Shown here piece by piece: positions 15,391 to 23,701 of a stretch of 64,000 bases of DNA (its first letter is position 1; every line of letters starts with the position of its first letter). Below the pieces are notes generated by a model, which was not told where the DNA came from, searched no databases, and was given only the letters and a program-made list of their open reading frames with translations. The position numbers were made by a program, and so were the translations under genes. The stretch comes from Glycomyces tenuis DSM 44171. Its GTDB lineage: Bacteria; Actinomycetota; Actinomycetes; Mycobacteriales; Micromonosporaceae. The stretch is from positions 193 to 64,192 of the forward strand of contig NZ_ATYW01000004.1 in assembly GCF_000427885.1 (NCBI RefSeq), read 5' to 3'.

Positions 15391-16545
15391 TCAGAGCCTG
15401 GCGCCGAGCCATTCGGGCGTCAGCACCTCGTCGAAGGCGACCTCGGCCGCCCCCCTGAGCGGGCCGATCCCGCCGACCGTCCCGGCCACGATCCGGGGCG
15501 CCTCGGCGCGCCTGAACGCCATCAGCGCCGCCTCGCATGACGCTTCGATCAGGCCGCGCCGCAGCCGGATCAGCTCCACCCCCAGGCCCGAGAGGCTGAT
15601 CGCCTCGGGGTCGAGGGCGTTCGCCAGCGCCCCGAGCCCGCGCCCCAGGGCCGCGGCGTTGTCGTCGACCGCCTCCGCCGCCGCCGCGTCGCCCTCGGCG
15701 GCCCGCCGCAGCACCTCGCGGCCGAACGCCCGTCCCGCGCCGTAGCCGGGCTCCTTCCCGAAGCGGCGCATGAGCGCGTTGGTGCCCACGTCGAGGCTCC
15801 AGCACCCGAGCGAGCCGCACATGCACCGCAACGGCGAGCCGGTCAGCGGCATGTGCCCGAACTCGCCGGCGATGTTGTGCGCGCCGGTCTGGGAGTCCCC
15901 GGCGAGCAGCAGGGTGCCGCCGATGTCGAAGTCGATGTGGAAGTGCATCGCCGTCCCGGTGCCGCGCAGCACCCCGCGCCGCGCCTCGGCCAGCCCGGCC
16001 AGCCGCGCGTCGTTGCCGACCACCGTCGGCGGCCACGCCTCGCCGAGGTGCTCGCCGAGGTCCACCTCGTCCCAGCCCAGGTGCGAGATGTGCAGCCACC
16101 GCTCGTCCCTGATCGGCCCGGCGATCGCGATCCCCACGGCCGCGAGCCGGTCCGAGGCGTGCCGAGCCACGGCCTCCTCGATGAGCTCGAACACGGCCGG
16201 CGTCCGGTCGTGCTCGCCGCTCTCGAGCTCGGTGAGCTCCCCGCCGAGGGCGATCCGCGCGAGCGTCCAGGAGTCCTCGCGGATGTCGGCGGCGAACGCG
16301 ACCGGCCCTTCGGGGTGGGGCAGGAGCAGCGTCGTCGGGCGGCCCCGGCCGGTGGCCGCCGCCGGGACCTCGTGCAGCAGGCGGGCCCGCTCGAGCTCGC
16401 CGACGAGCGCGCCGGCGGTATTGCGGCCGATCGCGAGCAGGCGGGCGGCGGCGGCCCGCGTCAGGGGCTCGGGCGCGTCGTGGACGGCGCGGAGCAGCCG
16501 CACCTGGTTGTGGACTCTGATGTCAGCGCTCGTCATGGTCGCCAT
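15391..16545 (-). CDS. ROK-family transcriptional regulator (candidate arabinose or sugar repressor)
   Basis: 384 residues from ATG 16545 (an in-frame ATG at 16536 is also possible). An N-terminal winged helix-turn-helix (NQVRLLRAVHDAPEPLTRAA then ARLLAIGRNTAGALVGELE) is fused to a sugar-kinase-like ROK domain that has the DIGGT phosphate loop and the zinc site CMCGSLGCW. This is the NagC/XylR regulator layout. It is convergent with araA and divergent from an MFS transporter, with an inverted repeat (16626-16642) in the shared promoter region. Regulation of the MFS gene and autoregulation are likely. A role as arabinose repressor is inferred from position only; the same repeat is not seen upstream of araB. 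Confidence 0.88.
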   Translation of the reverse strand: MATMTSADIRVHNQVRLLRAVHDAPEPLTRAAAARLLAIGRNTAGALVGELERARLLHEVPAAATGRGRPTTLLLPHPEGPVAFAADIREDSWTLARIALGGELTELESGEHDRTPAVFELIEEAVARHASDRLAAVGIAIAGPIRDERWLHISHLGWDEVDLGEHLGEAWPPTVVGNDARLAGLAEARRGVLRGTGTAMHFHIDFDIGGTLLLAGDSQTGAHNIAGEFGHMPLTGSPLRCMCGSLGCWSLDVGTNALMRRFGKEPGYGAGRAFGREVLRRAAEGDAAAAEAVDDNAAALGRGLGALANALDPEAISLSGLGVELIRLRRGLIEASCEAALMAFRRAEAPRIVAGTVGGIGPLRGAAEVAFDEVLTPEWLGARL

Positions 16546-16625
16546 GGCAGGCAGTATGTCCCATCTCTCGGAACGGATGGCGCCGCCGTCGGCGGCGCCG
16601 TTGCGGGCCGTCCGCATCCATGTTA

Positions 16626-16642
16626 TGTTCTTACCGAGAACA
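16626..16642. promoter_or_regulatory. Inverted-repeat operator between ROK regulator and MFS transporter
   Basis: TGTTCT-N5-AGAACA is a perfect 6-bp dyad with a 5-base spacer, centred 34 bases upstream of the MFS start in an AT-rich patch. A separate 9-bp GC hairpin (16579-16587 with 16591-16599) lies nearer the ROK start. This is the natural candidate for the ROK regulator's site. Confidence 0.6.
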
Positions 16643-16667
16643 AAACAACCGCACCACTAGGACCGCC

Positions 16668-17888
16668 ATGAACCCCGACACCACCGCCCTCAGGCGCGCC
16701 AGGATCGGCGTCTTCGGATGCTTCGCCACCTCCGGCTTCGTCATGGGCGCCTGGGCCGCCGCGCTCCCCGCCGTGGACGCCCGCCTCGACCTCGGCGAGG
16801 CCCGCCTCGGCACGGTCCTCCTGCTCATCCAGGTCGTCGGCCTGGGCACCATGTTCCTCTCCGGGAAGGTCGCCGACCGGATCACCACAAGGCAGCTGCT
16901 CCGCTGGATCGGGCCGTTCACGCAACTGGCGCTCCTCGCCCCCGCGGTCGCCCCCACCTACGAGACGCTCCTGATCGGCGCCGCCGTCTACGGCGTCGGC
17001 GTCAGCTTCGTCGAGGTCGGCACCAACGCCCACTCGGTCGAGCTCGAACGCTATTACGGGCGGCCCATCATCTCGTCCTTCCACGGCTTCTGGAGCCTCG
17101 GCGGCGCAGCCGCCGGAGCGCTCACCTCCTTCGGGCTCACCATGGGCCTGGGCAGCCAGACCATGCTGGTCGCCGCCGGCCTCGCCTGCGCCGTGGCGTT
17201 CGCCGGCTTCGCACGGCCGCTGCTGCCGCCCCCGGGTCAAGCACAGGGCGGCAGCAGCGGCGCCCCCTCCAAGGCCGCGCGCATCGGCGTCGGCCTGCTC
17301 GCCGCGATGTTCGCGCTCGGCATCGCCGGGCACCTCATCGAATCCGGCGCGATCGACTGGGCCAACCTCCACGCCGCCCGCGTCCTCGACGCCGACGAGG
17401 CCCTCGCGCCCCTGTCCTACACCGTGTTCGGCTGCGCCATGACCGTCCTGCGGCTGGCGGGCGACCCCATCCGCGCCAGGCTCGGCCCCGGCCCCACCAT
17501 GTTCTGGGCCGGCGCCGCCGCGACCGCCGGATACGCCCTCGTCCTCGCCTCGGCCGCCGCGGGCGGCCTGCCGCTGGCCTGGGCCGGCTGGATCCTCGCC
17601 GGATGCGGCATCGCCATCATCGTCCCGGTCCTGTTCAGCGCCATCGGCGAGGCCGGCGGCTCGCCCTCGCAGATCGCCGTGGTCTCCATGTCCGGCGGCG
17701 CCGGGCTCCTCATCGGCCCGGCCGCGATCGGCTACCTCGCCGAAGGCACGAACCTGACCGTCGGCCTCCTCGTCCCCGCCGCCCTGTCGGTCTTCACCCT
17801 CCTGGCGGGACCGATCACCATGCGCCGCCTCCTGCGCCCCGCCCCGGACGCGGAGCCGAAGCCCGAAGCGGCCACCGTGGCGCGATGA
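16668..17888 (+). CDS. MFS transporter
   Basis: 406 residues with about 12 hydrophobic segments in two halves, and the loop between TM2 and TM3 in the form GKVADRITTRQLLR, the MFS G-x-x-(A)-D-R-x-x-x-R/K signature. It resembles the FucP/YbjJ-like sugar and drug families. It is divergent from the ROK regulator with an operator-like dyad 26 bases before the ATG, so its expression is probably induced by that regulator's ligand. Being next to the arabinose operon it may import arabinose or a related sugar, which remains inference. Confidence 0.88.
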   Translation: MNPDTTALRRARIGVFGCFATSGFVMGAWAAALPAVDARLDLGEARLGTVLLLIQVVGLGTMFLSGKVADRITTRQLLRWIGPFTQLALLAPAVAPTYETLLIGAAVYGVGVSFVEVGTNAHSVELERYYGRPIISSFHGFWSLGGAAAGALTSFGLTMGLGSQTMLVAAGLACAVAFAGFARPLLPPPGQAQGGSSGAPSKAARIGVGLLAAMFALGIAGHLIESGAIDWANLHAARVLDADEALAPLSYTVFGCAMTVLRLAGDPIRARLGPGPTMFWAGAAATAGYALVLASAAAGGLPLAWAGWILAGCGIAIIVPVLFSAIGEAGGSPSQIAVVSMSGGAGLLIGPAAIGYLAEGTNLTVGLLVPAALSVFTLLAGPITMRRLLRPAPDAEPKPEAATVAR

Positions 17889-17941
17889 CCGCCGTGCGCC
17901 ACCTCACGCGGCACACGGCGCACGCCAGGCGCGCGGCGGCG

Positions 17942-17947
17942 TATAGT
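17942..17947 (+). promoter_or_regulatory. -10 element for the manganese-riboswitch transcript
   Basis: TATAGT lies 8 bases before the aptamer begins. No convincing -35 is visible. Confidence 0.4.
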
Positions 17948-17954
17948 CGACGAC

Positions 17955-18046
17955 GCTGAAGGGGAGTAGCTCCCAACGACGCGGTCGACACACTGGCATC
18001 CGCCCGGCCGCGCGGCCTCCGCGAGGAGGCGAGCGAGACCTTCGAC
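17955..18046 (+). ncRNA. yybP-ykoY manganese riboswitch aptamer
   Basis: The conserved internal-loop sequence GGGGAGTAGC is at 17961-17970, and the distal partner AGCGAGACCTTC is at 18032-18043. The P1 helix forms between GAAGG (17958-17962) and CCTTC (18039-18043). GC-rich helices fill the middle (for example GGCCTCC with GGAGGCG-type pairing at about 18013-18030). This arrangement is the yybP-ykoY motif, which binds Mn2+ and turns on Mn exporters. The gene immediately downstream is a TMEM165/GDT1-type protein, a classic client. About 70 bases of expression platform follow, containing the GGGAGGA ribosome site (18100-18106). Confidence 0.92.
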
Positions 18047-18116
18047 CAAGGCAATCCGCCGGGTCGAGGTCGAGGCTGCCCTCTCCCCGGCCGTGAACTG
18101 GGAGGACAAACCCCCT

Positions 18117-18707
18117 ATGGAAGCACTCTTCACCGCCGCCGCGCTCAGCTTCGGCGTCGTCTTCGTCGGCGAGATGGGCGACAAGAGCCAACTCATGGCC
18201 CTCACCTTCGCCACCCGCTACCGGCTCCGCAGCGTCATCCTCGGCATGTCCATCGCCATCACCGCCCTCATCGGCCTCTCCGTCGCCCTCGGCTCCGCCC
18301 TCGGCAACCTCCTGCCCACCGACTGGATCCGACTCGCCGCCGCCGTCCTGTTCATCGGCTTCGGCCTGTGGGCCCTGCGAGGCGAGAGCGCCGATGACGA
18401 CGAGGACGGCCACGTCGTCAAGGAGCGCCGCTCCGGCCTCCTCACCGTCATCGGCGCGATGTTCCTGGCCGAACTCGGCGACAAGACCATGATCATGTCC
18501 CTGACCCTCGGCAGCCAGTACAACGGGTGGGGCGTGTGGCTCGGCGGCACCGCCGGCATGCTCGCCGCCGACCTCCTCGCCGTCTTCGCCGGCGTCTGGG
18601 TCGCCAAACACGTCCCCGAGCGGTTCATCCGCTGGGGCTCGGCCGCGATCTTCATCGTCCTCGGCGTCATCCTCGGCATCGAGGCCGTCACCGCCCTCAC
18701 CGACTGA
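18117..18707 (+). CDS. TMEM165/GDT1 (UPF0016) family manganese exporter
   Basis: 196 residues, six transmembrane segments in two repeats. Each repeat carries the family's ion-binding motif E-x-G-D-K-(S/T): GEMGDKSQLM in the first half and AELGDKTMIM in the second. An acidic, His-containing loop (ADDDEDGHVV) joins the halves. Members exchange Mn2+ or Ca2+ for protons across the cytoplasmic membrane. The ATG at 18117 is chosen because GGGAGGA lies 10 bases upstream. A manganese riboswitch leader directly precedes it, so synthesis should rise when cytosolic Mn2+ is high. Confidence 0.94.
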   Translation: MEALFTAAALSFGVVFVGEMGDKSQLMALTFATRYRLRSVILGMSIAITALIGLSVALGSALGNLLPTDWIRLAAAVLFIGFGLWALRGESADDDEDGHVVKERRSGLLTVIGAMFLAELGDKTMIMSLTLGSQYNGWGVWLGGTAGMLAADLLAVFAGVWVAKHVPERFIRWGSAAIFIVLGVILGIEAVTALTD

Positions 18708-18766
18708 CCCCCGAGGTCCGGCGGACACGACCGGCCCGGCGGCGAAGGCGCCCCGCCCCAGCGGGT

Positions 18767-18772
18767 TAGGCT
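18767..18772 (+). promoter_or_regulatory. -10 element (TAGGCT) for rnhA, leaderless
   Basis: TAGGCT ends 7 bases before the rnhA ATG and there is no Shine-Dalgarno sequence, the arrangement of leaderless actinobacterial mRNAs. Confidence 0.45.
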
Positions 18773-18779
18773 TGCGATC

Positions 18780-19244
18780 ATGCCGAAAACGGACGATCAC
18801 GAGGACACCGCCGTCATCTACACCGACGGCGCCTGCTCGGGCAACCCCGGCCCCGGAGGCTGGGGCGCCTACTTCAAATGGGGCGAGCACGAGAAGGAGC
18901 TGTACGGCTCCGAGAAGGCCACCACGAACAACCGGATGGAGCTCACCGCCGCCATCCGGGCGCTCGAGGCCCTCAAGCGCCCCATGACGGTCGTCCTCTA
19001 CACCGACTCCTCGTACGTCCGCAACGGCATCACGTCGTGGATGGCAGGCTGGAAGCGCAACGGCTGGATCAACTCGCAGAAGCAGCCGGTCAAGAACGCC
19101 GACCTGTGGCGGCGCCTCGACGAGGCCGCCTCGCCCCACGACGTCGAATGGCGCTGGGTGCGCGGCCACTCGGGCGACCCCGGCAACGAACGGGCCGACC
19201 GGCTCGCCGTCAAAGGACGCGACGAGGCCGCCGGGCGAAGCTGA
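18780..19244 (+). CDS. rnhA: Ribonuclease HI
   Basis: 154 residues. The four catalytic acids of RNase H1 are present: Asp in [15 protein letters not shown], Glu in [10 protein letters not shown], Asp in [11 protein letters not shown] and Asp in GNERADRLA; the proton-shuttling His is in VRGHSGD. It cleaves the RNA strand of RNA-DNA hybrids (R-loops, primers). The basic handle (GWKRNGW) is retained as in E. coli RNase HI. It appears to be transcribed alone from a leaderless promoter. Confidence 0.96.
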   Translation: MPKTDDHEDTAVIYTDGACSGNPGPGGWGAYFKWGEHEKELYGSEKATTNNRMELTAAIRALEALKRPMTVVLYTDSSYVRNGITSWMAGWKRNGWINSQKQPVKNADLWRRLDEAASPHDVEWRWVRGHSGDPGNERADRLAVKGRDEAAGRS

Positions 19245-19312
19245 ACCGGGCCCCGCCCACACTGCTTCATCCCCGCACTCACGCCGCCGACCGGAATGGG
19301 AAAATCACGACC

Positions 19313-20224
19313 ATGAGCGACAACGTACCGTCACGATTCTCCGGCAGTGCCGTTGATCTGAGCGCCCTCGCCGCCCAGCAGCAGCGGCAGCAGAACGCCC
19401 CGGCCCAGCCGCCGCCCGGCGGCGCTCCCGCCGCGGCCTCCGGCGGCGGCGCGCCCGGCGTCGTCGCGCTCGACGTCACCGACGCCACCGTCCAGAGCGA
19501 GGTCCTCGAGCGGTCGCTGAACACGCTCGTCATCGTCGTGTTCTGGGCCGAGCAGGCCCCCGAGAGCGTCCAGGCCCGCGATCTCCTCCAGCGCCTCGCC
19601 CACGCCGACGGCGGCGCGTGGACCCTCGCCAAGGCCGACGTGCAGTACAACCAGCAGCTCGCCGCCGCCCTCCAACTCCAGGCGCTCCCCGCCGTCGTCG
19701 CCATCGCCGGAGGCCGCCCCGTCGACCTCCTCCAGGGGCCGCAGACCGAGCAGGGCCTGCGCCAGTGGATCGCGGGGCTCGCCCAGGCCGCCGGCGTCGA
19801 CGTCCCCCAGCAGGTCGACCCCGAGCTGGCCCTCGCCGAGGACCACATGGCCAACGGCGAACTCGACGCCGCCGAGACCGCCTTCGACAAGTACCTCAAG
19901 AACAACCCCGGCTCCTTCGAGGCCGAGTCCGGCCTCGCCCAGGTGCGGATGCTGCGCCGCGCCGGCGCCCTCCCACAGGACGCCGTCCGCATCGCCGACG
20001 CCGACCCGGACAACCTCGACGCCGCGCTGGCCGCCGCCGACCTCCAGATCCTCTCCGGGCAGGCCGAGGAGGCCTATGAGCGCCTCATCGCGCAGGTTGC
20101 CAAGCTCGCCGGCGAGGACCGCGAACGCGTCCGCAAGCGCCTGGTCGAACTGTTCAGCATCGCCGGGCCGGACGACCCGGCCGTCACCAAGGCCCGCCGC
20201 AAGCTCTCGATGGTCCTGTTCTGA
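19313..20224 (+). CDS. Thioredoxin-like/TPR co-chaperone (CnoX/YbbN-like), cysteine-free
   Basis: 303 residues. After a Gln/Pro/Ala-rich linker (residues 20-48), a thioredoxin fold is seen (about 50-160: VIVVFWAEQAPESVQARDLL, then LQALPAVVAIAGGRPVDLLQG). At the active-site position the CxxC pair is replaced, so it is redox-inactive. The C-terminal part has TPR-like helices (ALAEDHMANGELDAAETAFD, ALAAADLQILSGQAEEAYER). This matches the YbbN/CnoX family, whose members hold unfolded proteins and pass them to chaperonins. Cytosolic. It lies between rnhA and the arginase-fold gene with no clear operon link. Confidence 0.87.
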   Translation: MSDNVPSRFSGSAVDLSALAAQQQRQQNAPAQPPPGGAPAAASGGGAPGVVALDVTDATVQSEVLERSLNTLVIVVFWAEQAPESVQARDLLQRLAHADGGAWTLAKADVQYNQQLAAALQLQALPAVVAIAGGRPVDLLQGPQTEQGLRQWIAGLAQAAGVDVPQQVDPELALAEDHMANGELDAAETAFDKYLKNNPGSFEAESGLAQVRMLRRAGALPQDAVRIADADPDNLDAALAAADLQILSGQAEEAYERLIAQVAKLAGEDRERVRKRLVELFSIAGPDDPAVTKARRKLSMVLF

Positions 20225-20295
20225 CGGGATATTCGCCCACAGAGACGACATTCAGCACACCGTTCCTGGTCACGCGGCTCCGGCTGTGATTAGCT

Positions 20296-20321
20296 AGGGC
20301 CTGCCCTGTGGATCAGGCCCT
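20296..20321. terminator. Possible weak terminator hairpin
   Basis: An 8-bp stem (20296-20303 with 20314-20321) with a 10-base loop lies 70 bases downstream of the thioredoxin/TPR gene. Confidence 0.35.
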
Positions 20322-20417
20322 GGCGTGGCCGACCGTGCCGGTCCGCGGCGGGTCGGCGCGCCGCGGCCCGCGAGGCGCAGGTCGGACGAGCCGTGGCCGG
20401 GGAGGTGAGCGTCGGCG

Positions 20418-21326
20418 ATGACCAGATCCAAACGCGTCGCCGTGCTCGACGCGCCGTCGAACCTCGGCCTGCGGCCCCCGACCCAGCACACCGTCCCCGG
20501 ATGCGCCAAAGCGCCGGGGGCGTTGCGCGACCACCGGATCATCCAGCGGCTCAACGCCATCGACGCCGGATGCCTGACCGCGCCCCGCTTCGACGCCTCC
20601 GGCTGGCGGCCCGGCGACGGCGTCGGCCAGGCCAAGGCCATCGCCGAGTACACTAGGCGGCTCGCCGACCGCGTCGAACGGCTCTGGCGCGAACGCCGGT
20701 TCCCGCTGCTGCTCGGCGGCGACTGCTCGGTCATGCTCGGCCCGGTCCTGGCCGCCAGGCGCCGCTCCGAGCGCGACGGCAAGGCCCGCGGCCTGGTCTT
20801 CGTCGACGCCCACTCCGACTTCAGACACCCCGGCAACTCCAAGTACGTCGGCGCGGCGGCGGCCGAGGAGCTCGCGCTGGCGACCGGCCGCGGCCAGCCG
20901 GACCTGACCGACATCGGCGGCCTGCGCCCCTACGTCGACACCGACCACCTGGTGATGCTCGGCCTGCGCACCGACGACCCGCATCGCGTCGAGCTCGAGG
21001 CCACCGGCGTCGCGATGCGCACTGTCCCCGAACTGCGCGCCGGCGGCGTCGGCCGCTCCGCCGAGTGGGCCCTCGACGCCGTGGGAGACGTGGCCACGTT
21101 CTGGCTCCACATCGACGCCGACGTCCTCGACCCCTCGGTGATGCCCGCGGTGGACGGCCCGGCGGCGGGCGGCATCTCGCTGGGGGAGCTGGGCCAGATC
21201 ATCGCGACCTGCGCCTCGGACGAGCGGTGCGCGGGGCTGGAGCTGACGGTCTTCGACCCCGACTACGATCCCGACGGCGAATACGCCAAGTCCCTGGCGG
21301 ACATGCTCGTCGAAGCCCTCCAGTGA
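20418..21326 (+). CDS. Arginase/agmatinase/ureohydrolase-fold enzyme
   Basis: 302 residues. The binuclear metal site motifs are GGDCS (residues 96-100), DAHSD and DADVLDPS. The first motif normally reads GGDHS; here the His metal ligand is replaced by Cys, while the other Asp and His ligands are kept. The family hydrolyses guanidino compounds (arginine, agmatine, guanidinobutyrate, formiminoglutamate). With the altered ligand, the substrate cannot be named. No arginine or polyamine genes are adjacent. Confidence 0.87.
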   Translation: MTRSKRVAVLDAPSNLGLRPPTQHTVPGCAKAPGALRDHRIIQRLNAIDAGCLTAPRFDASGWRPGDGVGQAKAIAEYTRRLADRVERLWRERRFPLLLGGDCSVMLGPVLAARRRSERDGKARGLVFVDAHSDFRHPGNSKYVGAAAAEELALATGRGQPDLTDIGGLRPYVDTDHLVMLGLRTDDPHRVELEATGVAMRTVPELRAGGVGRSAEWALDAVGDVATFWLHIDADVLDPSVMPAVDGPAAGGISLGELGQIIATCASDERCAGLELTVFDPDYDPDGEYAKSLADMLVEALQ

Positions 21327-21470
21327 CCGCCCGGGGCCGGGGGGAACCGCTTCCGCCCGGGCCCGCGCCTCGCATAGGCTCCGGTTCGTGAGCGGTTTCC
21401 CCGCACTGGAAGCGAAGCCGCCCCGCGAGAGGCGGCGCTCCGCGCGGCCGCCGCCGAGATCTCCCAGGCC

Positions 21471-22070
21471 CTAAACGGCCGCCCCGTCCTCCTCGGCCGC
21501 CGCGGGGGAGTGCAGGGCGTCGACCACCGATCCGCGGGCCTTGACGGCCTCCCGGTCCCGCTCCTCGCTGAGCGCCACCAGGGCCCAGTAGTTGTCGACG
21601 AAGCTGGGAATGAACTTCCTGGCGTTGTCCTCGAACATGTACTTGAAGTACCGCGACCTCGGCCAGACCTCCATCCAGGAGATCCACTTGTCCCAGATCT
21701 CGGCGTCCATCAGCTTGTACTTGTTCACCTTGTACGCCTGCTCGAACAGCTCCACCGCGTACCTGGTGTAGCGGTAGCAGCGCTGCTCCTCCGGCGTCAT
21801 CGCGTACCAGGCGCCCCAGTCGTTCTCGGCCTGCGCCCGGTCGAGCTCCCGGCGCCGCTCGGGGTCCATCGGCTCCCAGATCTCGTTCAGCACCGGATCG
21901 CGATCGGCCATCTTGAGCAGTTCCGTGTGCTGGTTGAGCAGGTTCTGGTACAGCTCGAACTGGCGCAGCCTGCTGTCGTGCCGGACGGACCGGCTCTGGA
22001 GCATCATCTGGTAGCTGAGGAATCCGAGCGTGGCGATCACGCCGATCGCCTCAATGGCGTTCCAGTCCAC
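21471..22070 (-). CDS. Membrane-anchored hypothetical protein
   Basis: 199 residues from GTG 22070, which has AAGGAG 6 bases upstream (an in-frame GTG at 22085 lacks one). One N-terminal hydrophobic helix (AIGVIATLGFLSYQMMLQSR) is followed by a soluble, charged, helical domain rich in Trp and Tyr (WYAMTPEEQRCYRYTRY, WDKWISWMEVWPRSRYFKYM). Its shape recalls DUF6082-like and other small actinobacterial anchored proteins, but I do not recognise it securely. It is convergent with the arginase-fold gene and downstream of a methyltransferase gene in the same orientation. Confidence 0.7.
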   Translation of the reverse strand: MDWNAIEAIGVIATLGFLSYQMMLQSRSVRHDSRLRQFELYQNLLNQHTELLKMADRDPVLNEIWEPMDPERRRELDRAQAENDWGAWYAMTPEEQRCYRYTRYAVELFEQAYKVNKYKLMDAEIWDKWISWMEVWPRSRYFKYMFEDNARKFIPSFVDNYWALVALSEERDREAVKARGSVVDALHSPAAAEEDGAAV

Positions 22071-22127
22071 GGGAGTCTCCTTCACACGGGCGCCGGGGCT
22101 CCAGTGTAGGAAGAGGACGCCAAGCCT

Positions 22128-22970
22128 TCAGTCGCGTGCGGCCCTGAGGGAGTACAGGAGCGGCACCCGAGGCTGCTCCGGCGGCGGCCGGAAGCAGCCG
22201 TCCTCGCCCTGCACAAAGCTCTTGAACTGCGGGAACATCGTCCTGTCGTACTCGTGCAGGAACTCGATGCGCAGCCCGGCGGCGACGAGCGCCGACACCA
22301 CCTCGCCCAGGCCGTGGACCCACTCCGTCGCGAGGTTGTTGACCGTCGACGAGGCCGGGCCGTGCCGGTCGGTGTAGCTCCCGGGCGTCTCGCGGACCAC
22401 CGGGCCGCGGGCGATGTAGTCGCGGACGAACCGCGAACCGGTCGCCTCGTCGAGCGTGTGGCTGACCGGATGGAACTCGTAGAGGTAGAGGAAACCGCCG
22501 GGCGCCAGCAGCGAGGCGACGACCCGGGCCCAGCGCCGGACGTCCGGCAGCCAGTTGATCGAGCCGACGCTGACGTACACGATGTCGTAGTCGGCCTCGG
22601 GCACGGACGAGGCCGCCTCGTAGACGTCCGAGCGGACGAACGCGGCCCGGTCCTCCCCGTAGCCGAGTTCGGCGGCCAGTTCGCGGGCGACCTTCAGCGC
22701 CGGCTCGGAGAAGTCGAGGCCGACGACCCTGGCCGCGCCGAGCCGCGCCCACGTCAGCGTCTCCTGCCCCATGTGGCACTGGAGGTGGAGCAGCCGCTTC
22801 CCGGCCACGTCGCCGACCTCGCCCGCTTCGAAGTCCATCAGGACGTTCGCGCCCTTGAGGAAGCCGTCGACGTCGTAGGGGTCGCTGGAGGCGTGGATGG
22901 GGACCCGCTCGTCCCACAGGGCCCGATTGGAGTCGAGCCAGTCGGCGGACCGTTCCCCGGAAGTGGACAT
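22128..22970 (-). CDS. Class I SAM-dependent methyltransferase
   Basis: 280 residues from ATG 22970. SAM-binding motif I is LLHLQCHMGQETL with motif II VVGLDFSEPALKVAREL, and the acidic post-motif region is DIVYVSVGSINWLPD. This is the Ubie/small-molecule methyltransferase type; the Cys-His-Met-Gly variant of motif I is common in a large actinobacterial subgroup of unknown substrate. Cytosolic. It is followed in the same direction, 57 bases away, by the anchored hypothetical protein. Confidence 0.88.
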   Translation of the reverse strand: MSTSGERSADWLDSNRALWDERVPIHASSDPYDVDGFLKGANVLMDFEAGEVGDVAGKRLLHLQCHMGQETLTWARLGAARVVGLDFSEPALKVARELAAELGYGEDRAAFVRSDVYEAASSVPEADYDIVYVSVGSINWLPDVRRWARVVASLLAPGGFLYLYEFHPVSHTLDEATGSRFVRDYIARGPVVRETPGSYTDRHGPASSTVNNLATEWVHGLGEVVSALVAAGLRIEFLHEYDRTMFPQFKSFVQGEDGCFRPPPEQPRVPLLYSLRAARD

Positions 22971-23129
22971 GCCCACAATCTAAACGCACTGCCCGCCGAC
23001 CGCAACACGAGTCCGCCGCGGCGGACGGCATGGTGTTCGACTCCGCCGAAGGCCGGCCCGACACGCCCGCCTCCGGCGTACGCGCAGGACGCCCTGAAGG
23101 CGGCCTGAACCCCGAGGAGCGCTGACCGC

Positions 23130-23606
23130 TCAGCGCGGCGGCCCCGCCGGCGGCTGCTGCTGGAGCGACCACAGCGTCTGCTGGAGGCGCTGCAGGTCCT
23201 CGCGGTGGGCCGACAAGGAGAGGTTGACCCGCTTCTGGGAGCCGTCGGCGCACAAGCGCATGATGTTCGTGCCGTCGAAGACGATCCGCTCGCCCTTCGC
23301 CGCCCCGTACGTGCGGATCCGGATGCCGAGCGGGTTGTACAGGTACAGGTTCCACTGCCTCATGTCGTAGGTCGCGACCGGCTTGGTGAAACTCATGATG
23401 CCGTTGGCGAGGAACAGCGGTCCGACGACGATCCAGATGATGCTGACAGAGGGCGTGTCGGCGGTCAGCGACAGCGCTCCGGCCACCAGGCCGAGCGCGC
23501 CGGCGATGAGCATCATGATGCTCAGGTACGGCTTGTGGCGGACCCTGACCTCCGCCGGAGGCTGCGGTGCCGGCGGCTGGTGGGGGTAGGGGTAGGTGGG
23601 GTTCAT
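23130..23606 (-). CDS. Hypothetical membrane protein with Pro-rich N-terminus
   Basis: 158 residues. It has a Tyr/Pro-rich head (PYPHQPPAPQPP), two transmembrane helices (about residues 28-48 and 55-74), then a soluble part of about 80 residues with the beta-strand pattern RQWNLYLYNPLGIRIRTYG and a polar helical tail. This resembles PH-like (bPH) membrane-anchored domains, but the match is by shape only. It sits between the methyltransferase and the spermidine-synthase-like gene, all on the same strand. Function unknown. Confidence 0.7.
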   Translation of the reverse strand: MNPTYPYPHQPPAPQPPAEVRVRHKPYLSIMMLIAGALGLVAGALSLTADTPSVSIIWIVVGPLFLANGIMSFTKPVATYDMRQWNLYLYNPLGIRIRTYGAAKGERIVFDGTNIMRLCADGSQKRVNLSLSAHREDLQRLQQTLWSLQQQPPAGPPR

Positions 23607-23701
23607 CGTCGCTCCCGGGGTCGTCTCGCGGTGACTGGAGGGGCGCCTGAGGCGCCGTCCCCGCTATGGACGATATCAACCGCGCGCCATCGGCGGCCGT
23701 G

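Noticed and set aside
23030-23125. 31-codon ORF between the methyltransferase and the Pro-rich membrane protein
   Set aside because: No ribosome site, no recognisable motif, and too short to support; possibly remnant coding DNA.
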